Origin: Sulfurovum sp. TSL1
Lineage (GTDB): Bacteria; Campylobacterota; Campylobacteria; Campylobacterales; Sulfurovaceae
Reading direction: 5' to 3'
NCBI RefSeq assembly: GCF_019972135.1
Contig: NZ_BPFI01000001.1
Span: 913,106 to 977,105, forward strand
Length of the DNA stretch: 64,000 nucleotides
Part shown: in pieces, positions 56,263-64,000 of the stretch
Layout of the letters: each line of letters opens with the position of its first letter
Numbering within the stretch: the stretch's first letter is position 1
Program-made: the position numbers and the translations under genes
Notes under the pieces: generated by a model
Databases searched by the model: none
What the model saw: the letters and a program-made list of their open reading frames with translations, nothing else
Told to the model about the DNA's origin: nothing

Positions 56263-58562
56263 TTGCTGTCTTCCTCATAATATCCGTAACCATAGCCGTA
56301 ACCGTAGCCATAACCGTTTCTTGCCATTTTCACATCATTGAGCAAGATACCTAAACCGCTGATCTCCTCTTTCGAGAGTTTCTCTATGCTGCGTAAAAAA
56401 CCTTTTTTTGAGTAATCGGCTCTAAACACATACATACTTGTATCTGCAAAATGCATCAACGTTCTTGCATCAGTTACCAGGCCTACCGGAGGGGTATCAA
56501 GGATGATCACATCATACACTTCTCTTAGCTTTTCCAGTACCTTTTCCATCAAAGGACTCTGGATCAATTCACTCGGGTTTGGCGGTACAGGCCCAGAGGT
56601 GATGATATCCAGATTGTCATACTCAGTCTTCTGGATCACCTCTCCTAAAGCAGTATGACCAGAGAGTAAAGTACTCAAACCTTTACTGTTTTGAAGTCCA
56701 AATCTCTGATGCAGGGTCGGTTTCCGCATATCAAGATTGAGTATAACTGTTTTCTTTTCAGCCATACTCATGATCCCGCCCAAATTCATACAGATCATCG
56801 TTTTCCCTTCCCCACCGACCGTTGAAGTGATCGCGATGACACGGGCATTTTTATCCCTTGCCATAAACTGCAGGTTGGTACGTATGTTCCTGAACGATTC
56901 TGCCAAAGCAGATTTCGGAGATAAAAATACCTGGACCTTTTCATTACCCTCTTTAATATGCGGGATCAGTCCAAGTATAGGTACATCTGTCATCTTAGTG
57001 ACATCCTCCTCCTCTTTGATACGGTCATCCAAAAATTCTCTTAAAAAGGCAACAGCGATCCCCAGTATAAGCCCCAGGATCACCCCTATCAGTACGATCA
57101 ACTTTCGCTTAGGTTTGATAGGAGACTCAGGGTAAAGTGCTTCATCGATGATCCTGTTCTTACTGACGGTCGATTCTTTAATGATCGCTGTTTCTGAGCG
57201 TTTTTCCAGTAAATAAGAGTATATCTTCTCATTCACCGCAAACTTACGCTGCAGTTGTCCAAACATACGTTCATCTGCAGGAAGTGTATTGAGAAGCTTC
57301 TGCTGCTCAGCGATAGACTTCTCGATCAAGTCTTTTCGCTCTTTAATGCTTTTATTAAGACTTTTGATCGTAGAGGTGATCAACGTCTTAAGTTGCGCTA
57401 TCGTTTTACTTAATTTACGGACCTCAGGGTACATCTCAGTATACTCTTCACGCAAGATCTTCTTTTTCACGGTTGCATCTTGAAGTTCTTTGATCATAGA
57501 AGAGAGTGAAGCCCCCTCTTTATCCAATCCGGCTATTGTGATACTCTCAAGGTCTTTTCCTGACTTGACCTGTTCATACAAGGTACTCAGCATCTCCATC
57601 TCTATCGATATCTCTGCCAGTTTCGTTTCTGATTCACTCATCTGACGGATGATATTTTCCGCTTTGGCACTTAAACTGACCGTATTGGATGTTTTTTTAA
57701 ACTCTTCAAGTTTGATCGCTGAACCCTTAAGATTTTCCGTGATCAATTTCAACTGATTATCAATAAAAGTAAGTTTACGGGTTGCTTCTTGTGTCTTTTT
57801 CTCTATGTTTTGTTCTATATAGGCTCTAGCCAAAGCATTGGCAAATTCCTGGGCACGTAAGGCTACATTATCACTATAAGAGATCTCCAAGATAGTAGAA
57901 TACTTTGAACTCTGACTTACGCTTACACCCTTCTGAACATAGCTAGCTACTCTTTGGGGGTCCATCACCATAAAACGGTACGCTGCAGCACGTGGCTCTT
58001 TGGTTTTAGTGACATTGAGATGAAAGTGTTCCGTCACGATCTCTTTGTCGTAGCTATGTACCGTATCATAAGACCATGTATTACCCTGGGTGTCTTCAGC
58101 CTCTTCCACCACCAAACGATAGCTGTGCTCATCCACAGGGATCAAGTTAAAAAAGAGGTTATACCCTTTGAGCATCCCTACCTGAAATGGACTCTCTTTA
58201 TAAAGTTCTATCTCTTTTAATTTTCTGGTTGTATAGTAGTGATGAGAAAAATCTACCTCTGCAAGTGCCTTTTTTGTAAGAAATCTGGATCGGATGATCT
58301 CCATCTCTGTATCAGCATTCATCGTACCTGAATCCATAGCCATGGCAAGCATATCCTGACTTCCATAGCCACTTTTATCCAAACCTACCTCAACAGTCGC
58401 CGAAGCTTTATAGACATTGGGTTGAAAATAAGCATAATAACTACTGACGGTAGCAAATAAAGTAACAAATAGAAGTATCATATATCGGTATCGATATACC
58501 GTTCTAAAGACTTCTTTAATATCTATTTCATCTTCATCTATATGCATGCTGTCTCTGTTCAT
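56259..58562 (-). CDS. wzc: Polysaccharide co-polymerase / tyrosine autokinase (Wzc-like)
   Basis: This 767-residue inner-membrane protein has a Wzz domain with membrane helices at about residues 30-48 and 480-500 and long coiled-coil segments between. The C-terminal BY-kinase domain has Walker A STVGGEGKTMICMNLGG, Walker A' LNLDMRKP and Walker B VIILDTPPVG. The tail carries six Gly-Tyr pairs and a further Tyr before EEDSK, the autophosphorylation cluster. It controls chain length and export. GGAAAAG precedes the ATG. No outer-membrane Wza gene is seen nearby. Confidence 0.93.
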   Translation of the reverse strand: MNRDSMHIDEDEIDIKEVFRTVYRYRYMILLFVTLFATVSSYYAYFQPNVYKASATVEVGLDKSGYGSQDMLAMAMDSGTMNADTEMEIIRSRFLTKKALAEVDFSHHYYTTRKLKEIELYKESPFQVGMLKGYNLFFNLIPVDEHSYRLVVEEAEDTQGNTWSYDTVHSYDKEIVTEHFHLNVTKTKEPRAAAYRFMVMDPQRVASYVQKGVSVSQSSKYSTILEISYSDNVALRAQEFANALARAYIEQNIEKKTQEATRKLTFIDNQLKLITENLKGSAIKLEEFKKTSNTVSLSAKAENIIRQMSESETKLAEISIEMEMLSTLYEQVKSGKDLESITIAGLDKEGASLSSMIKELQDATVKKKILREEYTEMYPEVRKLSKTIAQLKTLITSTIKSLNKSIKERKDLIEKSIAEQQKLLNTLPADERMFGQLQRKFAVNEKIYSYLLEKRSETAIIKESTVSKNRIIDEALYPESPIKPKRKLIVLIGVILGLILGIAVAFLREFLDDRIKEEEDVTKMTDVPILGLIPHIKEGNEKVQVFLSPKSALAESFRNIRTNLQFMARDKNARVIAITSTVGGEGKTMICMNLGGIMSMAEKKTVILNLDMRKPTLHQRFGLQNSKGLSTLLSGHTALGEVIQKTEYDNLDIITSGPVPPNPSELIQSPLMEKVLEKLREVYDVIILDTPPVGLVTDARTLMHFADTSMYVFRADYSKKGFLRSIEKLSKEEISGLGILLNDVKMARNGYGYGYGYGYGYYEEDSK

Positions 58563-58665
58563 TCTTTTCCTTGAGGGTTTTAAAGTATTCTAATTATGGT
58601 GTTCTATATCTGAAGGACATATGAAGTTCTCTTCTAGTCCTGTTTTATGCCCCAAAGAGAGAAGA

Positions 58666-59277
58666 TTAAAAGTTATATATCACACCTATAGTAAATACAT
58701 CTACATCTGATTTCACTGTGTCATCCCCCTGATAACTACCATCCATATCATTTGCAGGGAAAGTGTAGTCAGCAAAGAGAGAGATATTTTCCATCATTTC
58801 ATAACTCGCACCAAGTCCCCATTGGAAACCAGTGTCATCATAATCCACAAGATAACCTTTTACACCATCTAAATTAACCCCACCATATCCAAGTAGTGCA
58901 TAGAGAGAAAAGTCTTCACTTACAGGGTATTGTGGTTTTGCGAATAAACTCCATCCATCCATCTCAGTCTGGTGATCATGCCAGAAAGATTTAGTATATC
59001 TACCTTCTACAGCAAAATACTCATTGAAGTCATATCCTGCAAGAAAAGATAGATTTCCCAGTCTATCTTGTCTATTAGTACCACCCCAATCCACAGAAAT
59101 TTCCGCATCACGTGTACTGACTGCAGCAAGACCAAGACCCACGTAAAAGTTCTTCTCTGCTTCTACTACTTCAACGACTGGTTCTATTGCAGGTTCAACC
59201 TCTTGCATATCTCCCCCAGCAAACGCAAAACTACTTAACGCCGCTACTGCCCATACCGAAAGCACTGTCCTTTTCAT
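58666..59277 (-). CDS. Outer membrane beta-barrel protein
   Basis: This 203-residue protein has a signal peptide (VWAVAALSSFAFA). After an acidic Glu/Val-rich stretch, alternating amphipathic strands follow: YVGLGLAAVSTR, LSFLAGYDFNEYFAVEGRYT, WGLGASYEMMENISLFADYTF, ending VFTIGVIYNF. The pattern is that of OprF/OmpW-like 8-strand barrels with a terminal Phe. The start follows GGGAAAAG. It lies upstream of wzc but has its own 103-nt gap, so linkage to export is only possible. Confidence 0.85.
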   Translation of the reverse strand: MKRTVLSVWAVAALSSFAFAGGDMQEVEPAIEPVVEVVEAEKNFYVGLGLAAVSTRDAEISVDWGGTNRQDRLGNLSFLAGYDFNEYFAVEGRYTKSFWHDHQTEMDGWSLFAKPQYPVSEDFSLYALLGYGGVNLDGVKGYLVDYDDTGFQWGLGASYEMMENISLFADYTFPANDMDGSYQGDDTVKSDVDVFTIGVIYNF

Positions 59278-59339
59278 TCTTTTCCCTTGTTTTTCAATAC
59301 ATAAATTATACTATTTTATGCTTTACTTTTATACATGCA

Positions 59340-59369
59340 CGGGCGGACACGGGGGTACCGCCCCTACAG
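59340..59369 (+). repeat. GC-rich 30-bp repeat, intergenic copy
   Basis: CGGGCGGACACGGGGG followed by TACCGCCCCTACAG. It differs at only two positions from the copy inside the coding sequence at 59527-59556. It lies 28 nt before the TATAAT of the downstream gene. Confidence 0.75.
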
Positions 59370-59397
59370 AATACTCCTCATTTTTCACTATATTTGC

Positions 59398-59403
59398 TAT
59401 AAT
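59398..59403 (+). promoter_or_regulatory. -10 box for leaderless nucleotidyltransferase gene
   Basis: TATAAT, CACCT and then ATG (59409): the same layout as at 53872. No Shine-Dalgarno is present upstream of the ATG. Confidence 0.6.
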
Positions 59404-59408
59404 CACCT

Positions 59409-60740
59409 ATGACAATCAATAAAGACCTAAATCTCAGTGACGAGCTATCGTTCCTCATCGCCTGCTGCCAGACAGAACCCTCTAATGAGGATATCGAATT
59501 CATCCTCTCTTACCTATCACTTGTTCCGGACGGACACGGAGGTACCGCCCCTACAGAAAAAATCCTCAAACCCAACAACTCTTATCTTAACGCTGAACGC
59601 TTAACACTACACGCTTTGATTAGTCTGGCTAATCAACATGGAGTTCTGCCTCTCGTCTACAAAACCATCAAAAATATCGTTGAAAAAGATAGCTCACTTG
59701 TTCCCGGCGATCACGAGGGTACCGCCCATATAGAATGTTCCAAGCGGACACAAGGATATCGCCCCTACGAAGAAATTCTCCCCGAGCTGAAAGCCTACTA
59801 TATGCGTATTGCTCAAAGAAATATGTTGATGACAAGTGAACTCATAAAAATTATGGACTTGCTCAGAGAGAACCATATAGAAGCACTGGCGTTCAAAGGC
59901 CCTGCACTTGCGCAGATGGCCTATGGAAATATCACGCTACGGCAGTTTGGGGATATTGATGTATTAGTGAATGAAACAGATATTCTCAAAGCAGGCCAAA
60001 TTATTACCTCAAACGGTTATAATCCAGATGTACATTTGGATTTTTTGAATAATCAAGCTTTACTGGATGTCAGTAGCGACCTAGGTTTTCGTAATAAGCG
60101 TAATAATACTTATATTGAATTACACTGGAAGCTCTTCCGAAAGAAGCTCTCAGTAACATTAGATGGATTAAATATTCGTTCCAATCCATCAGTCGTTAAT
60201 ATACAAGATAAAGAGATCCAAACATTACAATCTGATCTTTTATTAGTCTACCTTTGTGCACATGGTTCTAAGCATATGTGGGAACGAATAGAATGGATCG
60301 TAGATGTTGATAGACTTATTCGAAATTTAGACTCTATTGATTGGAAAGCCGTCTTGTATTATGCTAAAGAAATGCATAGCATTAATACACTGTTTCTTGG
60401 ATTATCACTATGTAATGAGTTGTTTGACACAGACTTTCCAGATACGATACAAAAAGAAATCGATAAGCATGAAAATATCAAATGTCTCAAAAATGATACA
60501 CTACAACTATTGAACAATACTTTTTTAAAACAAGACTCCGGCACTTCTGCTATGTTCAAAAAATTTGACTATCATGCAAAACTGTATGACTCATTTTTAG
60601 ACAGGTTAAAATACTATCTCTCTACTGTTTTCAAGATCACACCTGACGATGTCCTCAACATTAATCTGCCAAAGTATCTTTCCTTCTTATACTTCATAAT
60701 AAGACCTTTGCGCTTGGCACGAAAGTATATGACAAAATAA
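59409..60740 (+). CDS. Nucleotidyltransferase-fold protein (NTP_transf_5-like) with in-frame repeats
   Basis: The 443-residue protein has the pattern of the uncharacterised nucleotidyltransferase family PF14907: an N-terminal helical part, LIKIMDLLRENHIEALAFKGPALAQMAYGN near residue 145, and the metal-binding GDIDVLVNETD near residue 190. Members are common in polysaccharide loci; the reaction is unknown. Three copies of a 30-bp repeat are read through, at residues 38-53, 97-110 and 111-124, all between predicted helices. The stop codon abuts the stop of the convergent glycosyltransferase gene. Confidence 0.85.
   Translation: MTINKDLNLSDELSFLIACCQTEPSNEDIEFILSYLSLVPDGHGGTAPTEKILKPNNSYLNAERLTLHALISLANQHGVLPLVYKTIKNIVEKDSSLVPGDHEGTAHIECSKRTQGYRPYEEILPELKAYYMRIAQRNMLMTSELIKIMDLLRENHIEALAFKGPALAQMAYGNITLRQFGDIDVLVNETDILKAGQIITSNGYNPDVHLDFLNNQALLDVSSDLGFRNKRNNTYIELHWKLFRKKLSVTLDGLNIRSNPSVVNIQDKEIQTLQSDLLLVYLCAHGSKHMWERIEWIVDVDRLIRNLDSIDWKAVLYYAKEMHSINTLFLGLSLCNELFDTDFPDTIQKEIDKHENIKCLKNDTLQLLNNTFLKQDSGTSAMFKKFDYHAKLYDSFLDRLKYYLSTVFKITPDDVLNINLPKYLSFLYFIIRPLRLARKYMTK
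59527..59556 (+). repeat. GC-rich 30-bp repeat, in-frame copy B
   Basis: This copy matches the intergenic copy at 59340 at 28 of 30 positions and is read in the gene's frame as PDGHGGTAPTE. It is preceded by CACTTGTTC, also found before the copy at 59704. Confidence 0.75.
59704..59733 (+). repeat. GC-rich 30-bp repeat, in-frame copy C1
   Basis: This is a more diverged copy (CCGGCGATCACGAGGG then TACCGCCCATATAG), read in the same phase as copy B as PGDHEGTAHIE. Confidence 0.65.
59741..59770 (+). repeat. GC-rich 30-bp repeat, in-frame copy C2
   Basis: A further diverged copy (CAAGCGGACACAAGG then ATATCGCCCCTACGA) begins 7 nt after C1 and is read one phase later, giving KRTQGYRPYEE. Confidence 0.6.
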
Positions 60741-61877
60741 CTATTTAAATATTTTTCTAATTGCTTTTTTATACTTTTCGATGATGATCTTCTCATCAAA
60801 CTCAGCGATCACTTTTTCTCTTCCTCTTTGACCCATCTCACTGCGCTCATCCTCCGAGAGTAACAACACTTTTTCCATCTGCTGTGCTAAAGAGTCAGCA
60901 TCTTTTACTTTACACAGGTAACCACTGATACCATCAGCTACCACATCTTTACATCCAGGGACATTCGTCGTAACGATAGGTTTAGCCATGCTAGCTCCTT
61001 CAAGCAGTACACGTGCAAGTCCTTCCCTGTATGAAGGCAGTACTACGCAGTCATGTTCAGCAATAACCGCACTTACCTCATCTGTTGCTCCCAAATGATG
61101 TATGATCCCTTCTTCTTCCCACATCTCTATCTCATCATGCGTAACAGCCGTAGGATTACCTGGATAATACGTCCCGAGTATGTTAAATACCGCTTCAGGG
61201 TATTTGCTCTTAAGCATCCTTGCAGCATCAACATACTCCCCTAAACCTTTGTCTCGTATAAGCCGCGCTATAAACAGAAAATGCAAACGCTTCGCTTTTC
61301 TTGGTTCTCTTGCCACAGGTTTAAACTTTTCAGTATCGATCCCCGAGCCGGGAAGAATATCTGTTTTCTTTTTTTTCACCAATTTAGATTTTACAAAAAG
61401 TGCTCTATCATTTTGATTTTGGAAAAATACTTTTTTAGGTGCTTTTCTGTGTAAAGCCATTTTGTAAAGAAAACGTGCAAGAAGCGAAGAGGGTTTTTTA
61501 TTTAAAAAGACCGTACCCAGCCCGGATATATTACTGATAATAGGAATATCTAACATGCAAGCTGCCATAGTGCCATACAAATTCGGTTTGATCGTATACT
61601 GTAAAAGCAGATCAGGATTGACTTCTTTATAGACCTTATAAAACTCCTTAACAAGCTTTATCTCTTCTATAGGGTTCGTACCTTTATTATTGATCTTTAT
61701 ATCATGATACTCAAATCCATACTCTATTAATTTTTCAGTATGAAAATCATAGGGAGCGATAGCAACGATATGATAACCCTCTTCCTTCAGGGCTTTAAGT
61801 AAACCCATCCTAAAATTAAAGATATTCCAGGAAGTATTTATAACAACGGCAATGGTTTTCTTATTTGGATCGTGCAT
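60741..61877 (-). CDS. Glycosyltransferase family 4 (PglA-like)
   Basis: This 378-residue GT-B enzyme has an N-terminal part (VVINTSWNIFNFRMGLLKALKEEGYHIVAIAPYD) like PglA/CapM transferases that add a HexNAc to an undecaprenyl-diphosphate sugar. NISGLGTVFLN, LFIARLIRDKGLGEYVDAA and VLPSYREGLARVLLEGASMAKPIVTTNVPGCKD (with the E-x7-E pair) follow. AAGGAAA precedes the start. It is the most downstream gene of the cluster entering from the right edge of the window. Confidence 0.9.
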   Translation of the reverse strand: MHDPNKKTIAVVINTSWNIFNFRMGLLKALKEEGYHIVAIAPYDFHTEKLIEYGFEYHDIKINNKGTNPIEEIKLVKEFYKVYKEVNPDLLLQYTIKPNLYGTMAACMLDIPIISNISGLGTVFLNKKPSSLLARFLYKMALHRKAPKKVFFQNQNDRALFVKSKLVKKKKTDILPGSGIDTEKFKPVAREPRKAKRLHFLFIARLIRDKGLGEYVDAARMLKSKYPEAVFNILGTYYPGNPTAVTHDEIEMWEEEGIIHHLGATDEVSAVIAEHDCVVLPSYREGLARVLLEGASMAKPIVTTNVPGCKDVVADGISGYLCKVKDADSLAQQMEKVLLLSEDERSEMGQRGREKVIAEFDEKIIIEKYKKAIRKIFK

Positions 61878-61990
61878 AGTATTTCCTTATACTGTTTGAA
61901 TTTTTTCTATCATAATTTTATAATTGGTACTATAAGCTTCTTTAGGTAATCAATAACCTTATCATCCTTTTATTACAGTGCATCAAGAAG

Positions 61991-63052
61991 TCACAATCTA
62001 AAATTCATTAGACTAGCATACACTTCCCCATGCTTCTTCGCAATACTTTTTATAGAATAATTCTCAATAATTTTCTTCTGAAGTTTTTCTGCTTTGATTG
62101 CTGCTTCTTCATAATGGTTAAATACATACTTCATAGTTTCACAAAACATATCTTCTTTTGCCAAATATCCGTTAGATTCATCTATTATTGACGGAATAGC
62201 TCCTACGGGAGTCGAGACCACTGGTAGCCTACTTGCTCCTGCTTCGAGGATCGAAAGGGGCATACCTTCCCAGAGTGAAGGTACTACCAGACAATGTGAT
62301 TTACTTAACAGTTCAGAAACATTATTCTGTGAGCCTTTTAAGTATACATATTTTTCAAGTCCTAAGTCACTCACTTGTTTTTCCAATAGTACTTTATCTT
62401 TTCCTCCACCAATGATGAGTAATTGAAAGTCAAAGCTTTTTCTCAATTCATTAGCACAGTCTATAAGAAACGGGTAATTTTTTGCTTCTTTTATATTGCC
62501 CACTGCTATGAAAGTGAACTTCTCAAACTTTTCAATATCTACATTAAAATCTACAACTCTTATGCCATTAGGTATGACCTTATAATTCTCCTTATTGAAC
62601 CATTGTTTCATATTTTCAGAAAATAATATATCTATTTCTCTAAATGGTTTCAAAAGAAAAATGATACCTTCTCTTAGTTTATTTCCAAAATGAACACTAT
62701 GAGGTGTAAATACAACTTTTAACTTTGGAAATCTCATTCTTAAAATAACAGCAACTATCATAGCATGAGACATATGTGCATGGATAATATCAATCTCTTG
62801 GTTTTTTATGTATGTACTTATTTCAAGTATCATTTTATAAAAGTTTTGAAATGATTTCTTTCTATGTAAAACAGTGACATTAATACCATTTTTTTCAAAT
62901 TCAGATAAAAGTGCTGTTTCGTTTGAAAATGACACAATATAATTTTCAATATTTTTGTTTTTCTTAAATTCTATAGACATATCAAGTAGTACTTTTTCAG
63001 CACCACCTTGACCAAGACCGGAAATAAGGTGCAGGGAATTAATATCTTTCAT
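61991..63052 (-). CDS. Glycosyltransferase family 4
   Basis: This 353-residue GT-B enzyme has LHLISGLGQGGAEKVLLDMS at the N-terminus, IIHAHMSHAMIVAVILR, FIAVGNIKEAKNYPFLIDCA and CLVVPSLWEGMPLSILEAGASRLPVVSTPVGAIP. It should add a sugar to the lipid-linked repeat unit. There is no clear Shine-Dalgarno; the ATG lies 3 nt after the stop of a gene remnant, so translation may once have been coupled to it. A 113-nt gap with no recognisable feature separates it from the next gene. Confidence 0.9.
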   Translation of the reverse strand: MKDINSLHLISGLGQGGAEKVLLDMSIEFKKNKNIENYIVSFSNETALLSEFEKNGINVTVLHRKKSFQNFYKMILEISTYIKNQEIDIIHAHMSHAMIVAVILRMRFPKLKVVFTPHSVHFGNKLREGIIFLLKPFREIDILFSENMKQWFNKENYKVIPNGIRVVDFNVDIEKFEKFTFIAVGNIKEAKNYPFLIDCANELRKSFDFQLLIIGGGKDKVLLEKQVSDLGLEKYVYLKGSQNNVSELLSKSHCLVVPSLWEGMPLSILEAGASRLPVVSTPVGAIPSIIDESNGYLAKEDMFCETMKYVFNHYEEAAIKAEKLQKKIIENYSIKSIAKKHGEVYASLMNFRL

Positions 63053-63055
63053 TTT

Positions 63056-63229
63056 TTAAACTCTAAAAACTTTTTCAAGTCTTTCTCCTGGAATCATTTC
63101 AGAAAAAGTTTCAATAATGCATGATCTTGCACGTTTTTCAATTTCATATCTTAGTTTTTCATCTTTTAAGCGCATTTCAAATTCCCTACATGCACTTAGT
63201 TGATATTTGGCACAAAATTTGTTTTTGGA
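63056..63229 (-). pseudogene. Remnant of a glycosyltransferase C-terminus
   Basis: Between an in-frame TGA (63230-63232) and TAA (63056-63058) the minus strand reads ...YQLSACREFEMRLKDEKLRYEIEKRARSCIIETF and ends PGERLEKVFRV. This resembles the last helices of GT-B glycosyltransferases (L-x-D-x2-L-R-x2-I-x3-A-R-x3-I-x2-F). No start or catalytic domain remains, so I read it as a decayed or truncated gene. It could still be expressed from the ATG at 63175 as a short peptide. Confidence 0.45.
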
Positions 63230-63247
63230 TCATTCATTTTATTCTCA

Positions 63248-64000
63248 TTATGTTCTAATTTTTGAAACAATAAGCATTCGCAAGAATTTTAAACTTCTAT
63301 ATATTACAAGAATCACATATAGAAAAAAACCAATGAGTTTTTCATTTAATAAAATTTTATAATTTACTAGCCCACCTTTGTACATATTAAACATATTACC
63401 CGACAAACCAGATACTCCATATTCAGCTTTAAAAAGGTAGGTAAGTTTAGACTTCAAAAGTATTGCATCATTACCATTTAATACAATTTCAAGCCATAAT
63501 AAATAATCCTCAGAATATTTCTTGAATTCTCTAAATCTAGAAAGAAAACCTCTTTTAAGCATTACTGTTGGTGTACTGAATCTATTACTGAATAACAACT
63601 TACTTTTTGTAATTTTTTCTATTTCATCAATTTTCTTCGACTCAATTAAAACATTATTTGCATCTACCACTTCATACAAGTGCCCACTCAATACAACGTC
63701 AGGATGTTCAGACATATAATTGTACTGAAGTTCTAACTTTTGTGGATGCCATGAGTCATCCGCATCCAAGAAGGCAATATATTCTCCCTTCGCATTGTCC
63801 CATCCCACATTCCTGGCTTTTGCCGGTCCTGCATTTTTGTCAAGTTCTATGAGCTTGATTGGTACGTTTTTTTCTTGTTCTTTAGCATAGCTTTTTATAA
63901 TATCACATGAATTATCCATGCTTTTATCATCCACTATAACAACCTCCAAAGGTAGTAAAGTTTGGTTCACTATGGAATCCAATGCCCTTACTATTGTCTT
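63248..64000 (-). CDS. Glycosyltransferase family 2, 5' end outside window
   Basis: The frame is open through the right edge (KTIVRALDSIVNQTLLPLEVVIVDDKSMDNSC), so the first 20 or so residues lie outside. The first Asp pair is in VIVDDKS, the GPAKARNVGWDNAKGEYIAFLDADDSW block holds the DxD metal site, and EDYLLWLEIVL follows. The C-terminus has a hydrophobic helix (GFFLYVILVIYRSL) that may anchor it to the membrane. Confidence 0.9.
   Translation of the reverse strand, partial: KTIVRALDSIVNQTLLPLEVVIVDDKSMDNSCDIIKSYAKEQEKNVPIKLIELDKNAGPAKARNVGWDNAKGEYIAFLDADDSWHPQKLELQYNYMSEHPDVVLSGHLYEVVDANNVLIESKKIDEIEKITKSKLLFSNRFSTPTVMLKRGFLSRFREFKKYSEDYLLWLEIVLNGNDAILLKSKLTYLFKAEYGVSGLSGNMFNMYKGGLVNYKILLNEKLIGFFLYVILVIYRSLKFLRMLIVSKIRT

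Noticed and set aside
56280-56315. Short tandem repeat as a possible CRISPR or VNTR locus
   Set aside because: It is coding for the Gly-Tyr tail of Wzc, with no spacers.

Overview
The window looks like a chromosomal segment of a Campylobacterota (Epsilonproteobacteria) bacterium, probably a Sulfurovum- or Sulfurimonas-like lineage. This is inferred from gene types and order, not from a database search: a dimeric all-alpha dUTPase, an isolated atpB followed by a small membrane protein, carboxynorspermidine decarboxylase (nspC), the long form of DapD, and an rpmH-rnpA-yidC-jag-mnmE block. No rRNA, tRNA, CRISPR array or intact insertion sequence was seen.

Region 1 (1-18.4 kb) is a surface-polysaccharide locus on the minus strand. 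From its promoter-proximal end it encodes UDP-ManNAcA synthesis (wecB, wecC), dTDP-4-keto-6-deoxyglucose synthesis (rmlA, rmlB, with no rmlC/rmlD), and an MBOAT acyltransferase with a membrane-anchored partner. A ThDP enzyme of the acetolactate-synthase family follows, then two paralogous sugar aminotransferases flanking an ATP-grasp ligase, a WbqC-family protein, a Wzx-type flippase, a family 2 glycosyltransferase, a Wzy/WaaL-like protein and a family 4 glycosyltransferase. One small lipoprotein gene is inserted in the opposite orientation. The set suggests a glycan with ManNAcA and a modified dTDP-amino-deoxysugar, possibly O-acylated and possibly carrying a branched-chain sugar.

Region 2 (18.6-54.4 kb) is housekeeping. 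It holds purine synthesis (purH, purL), dUTPase, the rpmH-rnpA-yidC-jag-mnmE block, nspC, tamA/tamB, gpsA, a K+ channel, gatB, thiE, atpB, a universal-stress protein with a Na+/K+-ATPase-like P-type pump, lptB, tsaE, trpD, dapD and a TonB-dependent receptor.

Region 3 (54.5-64 kb) returns to polysaccharide synthesis: a WecA-like initiating transferase, a CpsB-type PHP phosphatase, a Wzc tyrosine kinase with a Gly-Tyr tail, an outer-membrane barrel, a nucleotidyltransferase-fold protein and several glycosyltransferases. It runs off the window.

The most unusual signals are these. A 30-bp GC-rich repeat occurs in intergenic DNA and also three times inside the open frame of the nucleotidyltransferase-fold gene, always without breaking it. 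Three dispersed copies of a composite palindromic element are present. Several plus-strand genes have a TATAAT box only 5 nt before the ATG and no Shine-Dalgarno sequence, suggesting leaderless mRNAs. Finally, rnpA has no standard start codon where its homology begins.
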